NCBI GenBank assembly: GCA_937871645.1
Contig: CALMPZ010000205.1
Span: 1-5,596 of the forward strand
Length of the DNA stretch: 5,596 bases
DNA from: an uncultured Polymorphobacter sp.
GTDB lineage: Bacteria > Pseudomonadota > Alphaproteobacteria > Sphingomonadales > Sphingomonadaceae
Reading direction: 5' to 3'
Shown in pieces: positions 1 through 5,596 of this stretch (within the stretch, counting starts at the first letter, position 1; every line of letters starts with the position of its first letter). A model generated the notes under the pieces. That model had not been told where the DNA came from. It worked only from the letters and a program-made list of their open reading frames with translations, and ran no database searches. The translations under genes were made by a program, and so were the position numbers.

Positions 1-409
1 GTTCCTCGATCCAGCCTATCCACCACTGGCCGTGCGCGTCGCGTTCGCCGCGCGGCACACCCGAATAGACCAAAGGCAGCGCGACGTTGCCCAGCGCCGA
101 CAGGCGCGGCAACAGGTTGAAGCTCTGGAAAACAAAGCCGATGCCGCGGTTGCGCAGATGTGCCAGCTCGGACTCCGACAAGGTCGCGGTATCGACGCCT
201 TCGAAATGATACTGCCCTTCGGTCGCGGTATCGAGGCAGCCGATGATGTTCATCAACGTCGATTTGCCCGACCCCGACGGCCCCATGATCGACATGAACT
301 CGCCGGCGGCAACGTGCACCGATACGCCGTGCAGCGCGCGGAAGGCGCCGGCGTCGCCGACATAGTCCTTGATGACGCCGTCGAGCGCGAGGACGGGGCT
401 GCTACTCAC
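1..409 (-). CDS. ABC transporter ATP-binding protein, MacB/LolD family (N-terminal part; cut by window edge)
   Basis: This is the N-terminal 136 codons of the cytosolic ATPase that would drive the exporter encoded just upstream. Seen: a GTG start whose GTGA overlaps the TGA of the adaptor gene, with GGGA 5 bases before it; an aromatic A-loop residue (Y16); Walker A GPSGSGKST at 43-51, followed by LMNIIGCLD, typical of MacB and LolD; and the Q-loop FVFQSFNLLP at 92-101, with Q95. The signature motif, Walker B and any fused permease lie beyond the edge, so full-length MacB (ATPase plus FtsX-like membrane domain) cannot be told from a stand-alone LolD-like ATPase paired with a separate permease gene. 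Next to a MacA-type adaptor and a TolC-type channel, the MacB role is the most likely. After PRGER (residues 119-123) the frame yields DAHGQWWIGWIEE, which does not look like this family, whereas another frame does. A frameshift or sequence error is possible, so the last 13 residues are doubtful. Confidence 0.9.
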   Translation of the reverse strand, partial: MSSSPVLALDGVIKDYVGDAGAFRALHGVSVHVAAGEFMSIMGPSGSGKSTLMNIIGCLDTATEGQYHFEGVDTATLSESELAHLRNRGIGFVFQSFNLLPRLSALGNVALPLVYSGVPRGERDAHGQWWIGWIEE

Positions 410-1560
410 TTGCGTCCCGGCGGACCGAAGCTGGCAGTCGCCTTCTTGTCCTTCGAAGTGTCGGCCGTGATGATCGCGTCACCCGCCTTGAGCGGTCCCG
501 AGACGATTTCGCTGAAGTCCGAATCGGACGCGCCGATCTTGATGCGCACCGGATCGGGCTTGCCGTCCTTGGCGACGAAGACGGTCAGCATGTTGGGGTC
601 ATAGGCCTTCTTGCCGCCGGACTTGCCGCCACGTTGCGGTTTCCAGCCGTCGGGCTTGAAGCTCAGCGCGGCGTTGGGGATGAGCAGGACGTCCTTGTGC
701 GCGCTGACCAGGAACGCGGCGTTGGCGGTCATCCCCGGCAGCAGCGCACCATCGGGATTGGCGACCGAGACGATGACGGTATAGGTCACCACATTCTGCT
801 GCGTCGTCGGGTTGAGGCGGATCTGCGACACGGTGCCGGAGAAGGCGCGCGTGCCATAGGCATCGACGGTGAAATCGACGCGCTGGCCGACCTTGACGCG
901 GCTGACATCGGCTTCGGCGACGGCGGCTTCGATCTGCATCTTGGTCAGGTCGCGGGCAATCTTGAACAGCGTCGGCGTGTTGAAGCTTGCCGCCACGGTC
1001 TGCCCGAGGTCGACTTCGCGGCTGATGACGACACCGGCAACCGGCGAACGGATGACGGTATAGCCGAGATTGGTGCGGTCCTGCTTGATCTGGGCCTCGG
1101 CCTGCTGCACCTGCGCGGTCGCGCCGCGCGCGCTCGCCACCGTGGTTTCATATTCTTGGCGGCTGATGAAGTTCTGCCGGTACAGTTCCGCGGCGCGTGC
1201 GGCGTTAGCGGCGGCGAGCGCCTGCGATGATTTGATGTTGGCCAGACTCGCCTCGCTGGCGGCGAGGCGCGCAGCATAGACCGACGGGTCGAGTTCGAGC
1301 AGCAATTGCCCGGCGGCGACGCGGTCGTTGTAATCGACGTAGAGCTTGGCGACGGTCCCCGAAACCTGCGTGCCGACGCTGACGACGCGCACCGGGTTGA
1401 GTGTGCCGTTGGCGGTGATGACTTCTTCGAGATCGCCACGCGTCACTTCGGCGGTCTTGAACGCTGCATCGGCGGCCGGGGCCGTGTAGGCGCGCCAGCC
1501 GAAATAGGCCCCGGCCAGCAGCACGACCGCCGCGATGATGATCCACATCCGACGCTGCAT
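406..1560 (-). CDS. macA: MacA-type periplasmic adaptor (membrane fusion protein) of a tripartite ABC exporter
   Basis: This 384-residue protein should link the inner-membrane ABC transporter to the outer-membrane channel. Seen: a short basic N-terminus (MQRRM) and one hydrophobic anchor at about 6-20 with no lipobox cysteine, so it is probably an inner-membrane-anchored periplasmic protein. A split biotinyl/lipoyl domain follows (about 60-92, SVGTQVSGTVAKLYVDYND, and about 167-190, YTVIRSPVAGVVISREVDLG), enclosing an Ala/Gln-rich coiled-coil hairpin at about 93-165. Next come a beta-barrel domain (about 205-285, with the typical LLPGMTANA at 273-281) and a membrane-proximal domain to the end. 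A Gly/Lys-rich loop at about 303-320 sits where the family is variable. Length is normal for MacA. The start is set by GAGGA 7 bases upstream and by the TAATG overlap with the channel gene; Met5 has no such support. The 3' end overlaps the ATPase gene by 4 bases. MacA family identity is clear; the exported substrate is not. Confidence 0.93.
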   Translation of the reverse strand: MQRRMWIIIAAVVLLAGAYFGWRAYTAPAADAAFKTAEVTRGDLEEVITANGTLNPVRVVSVGTQVSGTVAKLYVDYNDRVAAGQLLLELDPSVYAARLAASEASLANIKSSQALAAANAARAAELYRQNFISRQEYETTVASARGATAQVQQAEAQIKQDRTNLGYTVIRSPVAGVVISREVDLGQTVAASFNTPTLFKIARDLTKMQIEAAVAEADVSRVKVGQRVDFTVDAYGTRAFSGTVSQIRLNPTTQQNVVTYTVIVSVANPDGALLPGMTANAAFLVSAHKDVLLIPNAALSFKPDGWKPQRGGKSGGKKAYDPNMLTVFVAKDGKPDPVRIKIGASDSDFSEIVSGPLKAGDAIITADTSKDKKATASFGPPGRK

Positions 1561-2969
1561 TATTTTGTCCTCATCGAATCGACTGTCTCGCCCAGCGTGC
1601 CGACCGACCGTGCCAGCCCGGCCTGCGCATCGCGCACGCCATACTCGGCCGCGACGAGCTGCTGGCGTGCCGTCGCCAGCGCCGAAGCGGCGTTGAGCGT
1701 ATCGGTGATCGTGCCGACACCGGCCTTGAATCGCCCTTGTGCGAGGTCTGCCGAGGCTTGCGCGCTGCGGATGAGCGCGCGTGCGCTGGCGAGCGACTTC
1801 AGCTGCGTTTCGAGCGCGCTGCGGTTGTTCCAGACATCGAGCGCCGCCGATTGCTCGGTGACCTTGGTCTGTGCCGTCGCCTGGTCGAGTGCGGCACGCG
1901 CGCCGGTGACCTGATAGGCATATTTGTAGCCGGTGAACAACGGCACCGTCAGGCTGATGCCGACAGTGGTGGTGACGCTGTCGCGCTGCGTATCGGCGTA
2001 ACTGGCGCCCGACGACGCGCCGGTTGAAATGGTCGGCTTGCTCAGCGCCTGCGCGCTGCGGACATTGGCTTCGGCAACCGCAGTCTGCGCGCGCGCTGCA
2101 GCGATATCGGGGCGCAAGCGCTGCGCCTCGTCGAGCAGGCTGTCGATGTTGCGGCCGAGCATGTCGACGCTGGCGAGCGGTGGTGTCGGCGCCAGTTGCA
2201 GCGGGGTTTGCGGCAACAGCCCGACCGCGACCGCAAGCTGGCCACGCGCGACCTGCGTATTGCCTTGCGCCTGCACCAGCGTGAAGCGCGCCTGTTCGTA
2301 GGCGGTTTCGGCCTGCAGCGAATCGGCCGGCGTGGTCACGCCGGCGCGCAGGCGACCACGGGCATTGTCGAGCGATTGTTTGAGATAGGCGACATTGGCT
2401 ACGGTCGCGGCTTCGGCAGCGATGGCGGCCTGCAGCGCGTTATACGCGGCGATGGTGTTGAACACGACCGATTGCGCGCTGTCGGCGTAGTTGGCCAGCG
2501 CGACACGTTCGCTGGCGCGTGCCGCGTCGACTTCCGCCGAGCGGCCGCCGAAATCGAACAGCAGATAGTCGATGGCGATGTTGGCGGTGCTGTTGAGGCT
2601 GGTCGTCGTCGTGCTGCCGCCCTGATTATTCGGGTTGAAATAGCGGTTGCGGTTGAGCTGCGGCCCGGCGCCGACGGTGATCTGCGGATAATAATTGCCG
2701 CGCGCCACGCCGACATTGGCGGCAGCGCCGCGCACCCCGGCCCAGCTCGCGGCGGTTATCGGGTTGCGGCACAGCGCCACGTCGATGAGGTCGGTCACCG
2801 TCAGCAGGCCCTGCGGCATGACGTTGGCACACGACGGCGTCCCGGCGCTGAACGACGGCGGCGCCGCCGGCATAAGATGGCGCGGGTCATCCTTGCTGGC
2901 CCAGGCCGGGGCCGCCGCGAGCAACAGGGCAAACAGGGCGCCGGAATGGCAGGGACGGTATCGTGACAT
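1560..2969 (-). CDS. TolC-family outer-membrane efflux channel
   Basis: This 469-residue protein should form the trimeric outer-membrane and periplasmic tunnel of the exporter. Seen: a Sec signal peptide (basic MSRYR, hydrophobic core about 10-20, cleavage probably after AWA at 22-24). Two homologous OEP repeats follow, about 55-250 and 280-465. The duplication shows directly in the paired motifs RLRAGVTTPADSLQAE (207-222) and RFKAGVGTITDTLNAA (413-428). The beta strands carry typical motifs: YYPQITVGAG at 93-102, YLLFDFGGR at 135-143 and SLTVPLFTGY at 339-348. Long Ala/Gln-rich helices lie between them. Two cysteines, C47 and C67, flank the start of the first repeat and could form a disulfide; no others are in the mature protein. 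No lipobox is seen, so it is not a NodT/OprM-type lipoprotein. The start has only a weak GGA 5 bases upstream and lies within a palindrome. The stop overlaps the adaptor ATG by one base (TAATG). It is the first gene of the exporter operon, after a 115-base gap. Confidence 0.94.
   Translation of the reverse strand: MSRYRPCHSGALFALLLAAAPAWASKDDPRHLMPAAPPSFSAGTPSCANVMPQGLLTVTDLIDVALCRNPITAASWAGVRGAAANVGVARGNYYPQITVGAGPQLNRNRYFNPNNQGGSTTTTSLNSTANIAIDYLLFDFGGRSAEVDAARASERVALANYADSAQSVVFNTIAAYNALQAAIAAEAATVANVAYLKQSLDNARGRLRAGVTTPADSLQAETAYEQARFTLVQAQGNTQVARGQLAVAVGLLPQTPLQLAPTPPLASVDMLGRNIDSLLDEAQRLRPDIAAARAQTAVAEANVRSAQALSKPTISTGASSGASYADTQRDSVTTTVGISLTVPLFTGYKYAYQVTGARAALDQATAQTKVTEQSAALDVWNNRSALETQLKSLASARALIRSAQASADLAQGRFKAGVGTITDTLNAASALATARQQLVAAEYGVRDAQAGLARSVGTLGETVDSMRTK
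1568..1572 (-). promoter_or_regulatory. Ribosome binding site of the adaptor gene
   Basis: On the minus strand, GAGGA lies 7 bases before the ATG at 1560, inside the last codons of the TolC-family gene. It is the best Shine-Dalgarno match in the exporter operon. It decides the adaptor start in favour of the Met in the TAATG overlap. It implies that the adaptor can initiate well on its own, as well as by re-initiation from the preceding stop. Confidence 0.75.
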
Positions 2970-2981
2970 CTGGTTCCAGAT
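2968..2981. repeat. Perfect palindrome (6-2-6) at the start codon of the TolC-family gene
   Basis: ATCTGG and CCAGAT are exact inverted repeats separated by two bases (minus strand ATCTGGAACCAGAT). The element contains the weak Shine-Dalgarno GGA (2977-2975) and the A and T of the ATG. In DNA it could be a symmetric protein-binding site. In RNA it could fold as a 5-bp stem with a GAAC loop that partly hides the start codon. The sequence is certain; a function is not shown. Confidence 0.5.
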
Positions 2982-3000
2982 CTAGTGCGAGGCAGGCCCG

Positions 3001-3022
3001 GCGTCGAGCGACGTATCGACGC
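3001..3022. repeat. Inverted repeat, 7-bp arms with 8-base spacer, upstream of the exporter operon
   Basis: GCGTCGA (3001-3007) and TCGACGC (3016-3022) are exact reverse complements around an 8-base spacer. The centre lies about 42 bases upstream of the channel ATG, a plausible distance for an operator or 5'-leader hairpin. No regulator gene is visible next to it. Short GC-rich inverted repeats also arise by chance in such DNA. Confidence 0.4.
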
Positions 3023-3064
3023 GTCCATCGTCACCACAACCCCTAGCAGACACTACGGTTGCAT

Positions 3065-3084
3065 CGCGCGAAATCCCCCGCGCG
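3065..3084 (-). terminator. GC-only hairpin immediately after the glycosyltransferase stop (possible weak terminator)
   Basis: On the minus strand CGCGCG (3084-3079), loop GGGGATTT, then CGCGCG (3070-3065) form a 6-bp all-GC stem that begins at the base right after the TGA at 3087-3085. No U-run follows (next bases ATGCAACC), so it is not a canonical intrinsic terminator. It could still pause polymerase or protect the mRNA 3' end. The pairing is certain; the role is inferred. Confidence 0.35.
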
Positions 3085-4275
3085 TCAGCGGCGCGCCGCA
3101 TGTTCGTCGACAAGTCGCGCATAGGTCGCGAACAGCCGTTTGAAATGCGCGTCGGAGTCGCCGACCACGGTCGCACCGGCATGTGCAGCAGTCGCCGCCA
3201 TGGCATCGCGGTCGCGGCGCAGGAAGCGCCCGATGGCGGCGGCGGCATCGCCGGCGTCATGCGGGGTGTAGCTTTCCGACCATTCGGGCGATAACAGATC
3301 GAGCACTGCGCCGCCCGCCGGCGCCACCAGCGGCAGACCGGCCGCGAGCGCTTCGGCGACGGCCAGGCCATAGGTTTCGGAGCTGCTGGCGTGGAGCAGC
3401 GCGTCGCCGCTCGCCAGCATCGATGCGAGCGTATCGCGGTCGCCGACATGGCCCTTCAAGACCACATGCGGCACCTTGGCGGCAGCGCGTTCGACCGCCT
3501 TGCGCGCCATGCCGTCGCCGATCTGGACGAAGCCGATGTTGGCACCCGAGGCCTGCGCGCGGCCGATGGCTTCAATCGCCATCGGCCACAGCTTCTGGAT
3601 GTGGTGACGCCCGACACCGATGAGCAACGTCGCGTCTTCTCCCAGTCCGCAATCAGCCAGTAGCTGCGCGCGCAGCGCTGCCGAGCGGCGCTTGGGGGTG
3701 AAGGTCGCGGTATCGACGCCCATCGGCACGGGAATCGGCAACGGCAGGCCCTGTGCATGCAACCGCTCGGCCATCCACGGGCCGCCGACGACGATTTCAT
3801 CGAAGCCTTTGGCGACGCCACGGAGATAGCGCCAGTAGAAGCCGAACAATTTGTCGACGGCTTCGACGCTCAGCCGGCCGCCGAACCATTGCTGCGGGTA
3901 TGACGCAACGGGGTCGGCATGCTGAAATAGCACCTTGGGCGTCGCGCGGCCTAGCTTTGACTGCCAGTGCGCGACGATGCGTGCACCCTGCCACGGCGAC
4001 GAACATTCGACCAGATCGGGTTGCTCGGCTTCGAGCAGCGCATGTACCGGCGCTTCGGACCAGAACACATGGTAGCGTTTGTCGACCGCCAGAATCGGCG
4101 CCTTGACCCAGATGATGCGGCTGCGACCGCGCACGTCGGTGCGGTCTTCGGGGCCGGGTGCGATGATGACGATTTCATGCCCTGCGGCGTTGCCCGCCTC
4201 GATCTTGGCATCGATATAGGTGCGTACGCCGCCGCCCTTGGGCGCGTAGAACTCCGCGACGTCGACGATGCGCAT
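3085..4275 (-). CDS. Glycosyltransferase family 4 (GT-B fold) protein
   Basis: This 396-residue cytosolic enzyme should transfer a sugar from a nucleotide donor with retention of configuration, probably onto an envelope lipid or polysaccharide. Seen: no signal peptide or membrane span. The N-terminal Rossmann domain opens with MRIVDVAEFYAPKGGGVRTY, carrying the glycine-rich acceptor loop at 14-20, and includes LVECSSPW (88-95) and HADP (119-122). The linker PVPMGVDTATFTP (182-194) is typical of GT4. The C-terminal donor domain has GVGRHHIQK (220-228), with the R-x4-K phosphate-binding pair R223 and K228, IGDG at 252-255, and the E-x7-E motif with E300 and E308 in SSETYGLAVAEALAAGLP. All key residues are present and length is normal. 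It begins 5 bases after the DUF2141 gene's TAG with no good Shine-Dalgarno, so translation is probably coupled. Donor and acceptor cannot be deduced; mannosyl-, glucosyl- and sulfoquinovosyl-type transferases share this architecture. Confidence 0.9.
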   Translation of the reverse strand: MRIVDVAEFYAPKGGGVRTYIDAKIEAGNAAGHEIVIIAPGPEDRTDVRGRSRIIWVKAPILAVDKRYHVFWSEAPVHALLEAEQPDLVECSSPWQGARIVAHWQSKLGRATPKVLFQHADPVASYPQQWFGGRLSVEAVDKLFGFYWRYLRGVAKGFDEIVVGGPWMAERLHAQGLPLPIPVPMGVDTATFTPKRRSAALRAQLLADCGLGEDATLLIGVGRHHIQKLWPMAIEAIGRAQASGANIGFVQIGDGMARKAVERAAAKVPHVVLKGHVGDRDTLASMLASGDALLHASSSETYGLAVAEALAAGLPLVAPAGGAVLDLLSPEWSESYTPHDAGDAAAAIGRFLRRDRDAMAATAAHAGATVVGDSDAHFKRLFATYARLVDEHAARR

Positions 4276-4280
4276 GCCAG

Positions 4281-4820
4281 CTAGTTCGCCGGCTGCTTGA
4301 GCGGCTTCATCGCCAGCCCCGATTTGTAGTTCAGGATGACGGGCACGGTGGTGACGCCGCTGGCAAAGGTCATCGCGACCTTTGACACGTCGGGCTTCGA
4401 CAGGAACAGCTTCGGGTTGTTCGGAAAACCGATGCCGTCCTTGCTGAAGGTGAAACTGCGCGTCGCGCCACGCTGGTGGATGACTGCAATGGCATAGCGC
4501 CCCGGCCCGGGCAGCTTGATGCAGACGCGGACGGGCCCGGATTCGGGCAACGGCGTTTCGACGCGGCGGAACGTCTTGCCTTCAGCGACCAGCTTGTGGC
4601 GGTCACCGAGAAATTCGTTGTTGTTGTCGGGATACAGCTCGATACGCATCACGCCGCTACGGTCCTTGAGTCCGCCGACATCAATGAGCGCGGCGGTGTC
4701 GCGCGCATCGGCGGCACACGCTCCTGCGTCACTGCCGACGATGGGAGACGGTTGCGCGACCGCAGCACCCGCGACCAGCGTCGCGACGCCGGCAACAACC
4801 CAGTCCGAACCAAACTTCAT
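4281..4820 (-). CDS. Exported DUF2141-family protein
   Basis: This is a 179-residue small secreted or periplasmic protein of unknown function. Seen: a signal peptide at 1-22 (MKFGSDW, hydrophobic core VVAGVATLVAGAA, cleavage probably after AVA before Q23). The mature part is beta-rich and resembles DUF2141: GVMRIELYPDNNNEFL at 56-71, a GPGRYAIAVIH strand at 105-115, then GIGFPNNPKLFLSKPDVSKVAMTF and a C-terminal strand VPVILNY. Two cysteines, C35 and C100, could pair in the periplasm. Family members usually have an acidic Asp/Asn stretch after the conserved His; here the segment after H115 is QRGATRSFTFSKDG, so that feature is largely missing. The ATG at 4820 is preferred over an in-frame upstream start at 4862 because AAAGGA lies 8 bases before it, it begins a proper signal peptide, and it forms an ATGA overlap with the membrane protein gene. 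The fold assignment is good; the role is unknown. Confidence 0.82.
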   Translation of the reverse strand: MKFGSDWVVAGVATLVAGAAVAQPSPIVGSDAGACAADARDTAALIDVGGLKDRSGVMRIELYPDNNNEFLGDRHKLVAEGKTFRRVETPLPESGPVRVCIKLPGPGRYAIAVIHQRGATRSFTFSKDGIGFPNNPKLFLSKPDVSKVAMTFASGVTTVPVILNYKSGLAMKPLKQPAN

Positions 4821-5596
4821 GCCATCATTCCTTTGTGGCGCGGCGACAGCCCCGCCGCCCAATCTGCAACAACCACCAGTGCGTGCCCGACCAATACCAG
4901 CGCCGCGCCAAACGCCAGCAACGCCGCAATTTCAACGTTTGCCGAACCCGCCAGCCCCATGCCGACCGAGCTGAACAGCAGGTCGGTGTTCGGCGCGAAC
5001 GGCACGCGGCTGATCACCAGCCGCAGCGAAATCAGCATCAGCCAGACGCCCCAGCCGATTTCGGGCAGTGCGAAATGCCACGCCGCGATGAGCAGCGCGT
5101 TCGAAAGCAGCAACCGGACGATGTGGACGCCGAAAATGCGGGCGTTGACAGCACGCGGCAGCGACATGATGCGTTTCGAAAACACCAGGATGATGAACGC
5201 CGGCAGCGTCAGCAGCGCGGCGCCCCAGATCACCGAACGCAACTGCGTCGGCGAAAAGAACCCGGCCGCAAGCAGCTGGTCGCCGAACAGCACCAGCACC
5301 ACAACAACCATCACGGTCAACGCGTTGGCCGCCAGCGCCGAGGTGATGCTGACGTCCTTGACCGCCCCCATCGCGCGCGCTGCCAGCCCGGTCTGGCGCC
5401 GCGCCCACATATAGACATAGGCTTCGCCGCTGTAGCCGAAGACGGCTTCGTTGAGCACGCGCTTGCGCAGGAACAGCCACAGGCTCGACCAGGGCAGCGC
5501 CCACAACCGCCGGAAGATCAGCGTCTCGGTCAGCGGCAGCGTCAGATACATCGCCACCATCAGCAGATAGTAGCGCGGGTCACGCGGCAGCACCGC
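4817..5596 (-). CDS. Polytopic inner-membrane protein of unknown function (C-terminal part; 5' end beyond window)
   Basis: The reading frame is open to the right edge: the first full codon is GCG, followed by a GTG at 5593 that need not be the start, so the gene is best called 5'-partial with 259 visible residues. I do not recognise the family. Seen, counting from the first visible codon: hydrophobic spans at about 9-27, 84-111, 120-139, 155-176, 180-197 and one or two more within 205-245, separated by Arg-rich loops such as RRLWALPW, LRKRV and WARRQ, and a short basic tail SPRHKGMMA. Arg-rich loops around residues 29-75 suggest that region faces the cytoplasm. No catalytic motif stands out. 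Its TGA overlaps the DUF2141 ATG (ATGA), so the two are translationally coupled, and a GT4 enzyme follows. A role in making or moving an envelope glycoconjugate is a contextual guess only. Confidence 0.8.
   Translation of the reverse strand, partial: AVLPRDPRYYLLMVAMYLTLPLTETLIFRRLWALPWSSLWLFLRKRVLNEAVFGYSGEAYVYMWARRQTGLAARAMGAVKDVSITSALAANALTVMVVVVLVLFGDQLLAAGFFSPTQLRSVIWGAALLTLPAFIILVFSKRIMSLPRAVNARIFGVHIVRLLLSNALLIAAWHFALPEIGWGVWLMLISLRLVISRVPFAPNTDLLFSSVGMGLAGSANVEIAALLAFGAALVLVGHALVVVADWAAGLSPRHKGMMA
4829..4834 (-). promoter_or_regulatory. Ribosome binding site of the DUF2141 gene
   Basis: AAAGGA on the minus strand is 8 bases before the ATG at 4820, within the last codons of the membrane protein gene. 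It decides the start in favour of the signal-peptide Met rather than the in-frame codon 14 residues further upstream. Confidence 0.7.

Larger units (their letters stand above)
2970..3084 (-). promoter_or_regulatory. Intergenic region, probable promoter/leader of the tolC-macA-ATPase operon
   Basis: This is the only substantial non-coding gap in the window, between the glycosyltransferase stop and the channel start. I see no strong sigma-70 promoter. The best weak candidate on the minus strand is TTGTGG (3039-3034), 16 bases before GATACG (3017-3012), each matching consensus at about three of six positions. It would place the central inverted repeat (3001-3022) over the -10 element. The gap also carries a GC hairpin next to the upstream stop and a palindrome at the downstream start codon, each listed separately. 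That the exporter operon has its own promoter here is inferred from position. Confidence 0.45.

Noticed and set aside
180..199. 20-base exact match to 3701-3720, with a third 14-base copy at 221-234
   Set aside because: The two long copies encode the same hexapeptide GVDTAT in the ATPase and glycosyltransferase genes, and the third encodes DTAT after CL. Shared peptide plus strong codon preference explains them; there are no mobile-element or array features.
32..604. 190-codon plus-strand open frame at the left edge
   Set aside because: It lies opposite the Walker A and Q-loop of the ABC ATPase and the end of the adaptor. Its composition is that of a shadow frame.
1306..1914. 202-codon plus-strand open frame across the channel-adaptor junction
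   Set aside because: It crosses a clear TAATG gene junction on the other strand and shows no domain or convincing ribosome binding site.
2196..2966. 256-codon plus-strand open frame opposite the TolC-family gene
   Set aside because: The product is Arg/Gly/Ala-rich with no motif, and the opposite strand has a complete OEP protein with signal peptide and internal duplication.
4821..4862. Longer DUF2141 start 14 residues upstream
   Set aside because: The extra residues overlap the membrane protein gene deeply, precede a normal signal peptide, and lack the AAAGGA that serves the ATG at 4820.
4476..5414. 312-codon plus-strand open frame opposite the membrane protein and DUF2141 genes
   Set aside because: It is antisense to two well-supported genes, spans their junction, and gives a low-complexity Ser/Thr/Ala/Arg product with no recognisable domain, as expected of a GC-rich shadow frame.
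5591..5593. GTG as the true start of the membrane protein
   Set aside because: The frame is still open to the window edge. No upstream sequence is available to judge a ribosome site, and the codon may simply be an internal valine.

Overview
The window is GC-rich and densely coded, and every gene I can support lies on the minus strand, so it reads from right to left. Codon use, short or overlapping gene junctions and the protein types (a DUF2141 secreted protein, a GGGVRTY-type GT4 glycosyltransferase and a TolC/MacA/ABC tripartite exporter) suggest an alphaproteobacterium, most likely of the Sphingomonadales. That placement is a judgement from protein style; there is no rRNA or other marker gene here.

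Right half, 5596 down to 3085: three closely packed genes. First is the C-terminal 259 residues of a polytopic inner-membrane protein that enters from beyond the right edge. Its TGA overlaps the ATG of a small exported DUF2141-family protein (ATGA junction). Five bases after that protein's stop begins a cytosolic GT4 glycosyltransferase of 396 residues. The arrangement looks like one transcriptional unit for an envelope-related task. The sugar acceptor cannot be read from the sequence.

Middle, 2970-3084: a 115-base non-coding gap, the only real intergenic space in the window. It holds three short inverted repeats: a GC-only hairpin just after the glycosyltransferase stop, a 7-bp inverted repeat in the centre, and a perfect 6-2-6 palindrome that covers the Shine-Dalgarno region and the first two bases of the next start codon. 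It is the obvious place for termination of the upstream unit and for promoter and operator control of the downstream one.

Left half, 2969 down to 1: a tripartite exporter operon in the order outer-membrane TolC-family channel, MacA-type periplasmic adaptor, MacB/LolD-type ABC ATPase. The genes are joined by a TAATG overlap and then a GTGA overlap. The ATPase is cut by the left edge after 136 codons, so its permease part or partner is not visible. Together these proteins would pump a substrate (macrolide-like drug, lipid, peptide or siderophore; not decidable here) across the envelope using ATP. The last dozen or so visible codons of the ATPase look out of frame, which is worth checking.

Most of the window is ordinary. 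I see no mobile element, CRISPR array, RNA gene or phage feature, and no clearly new system. The best leads are the possible frameshift at the left edge, the inverted repeats before the exporter operon, the atypical DUF2141 protein, and the membrane protein-DUF2141-GT4 cassette.
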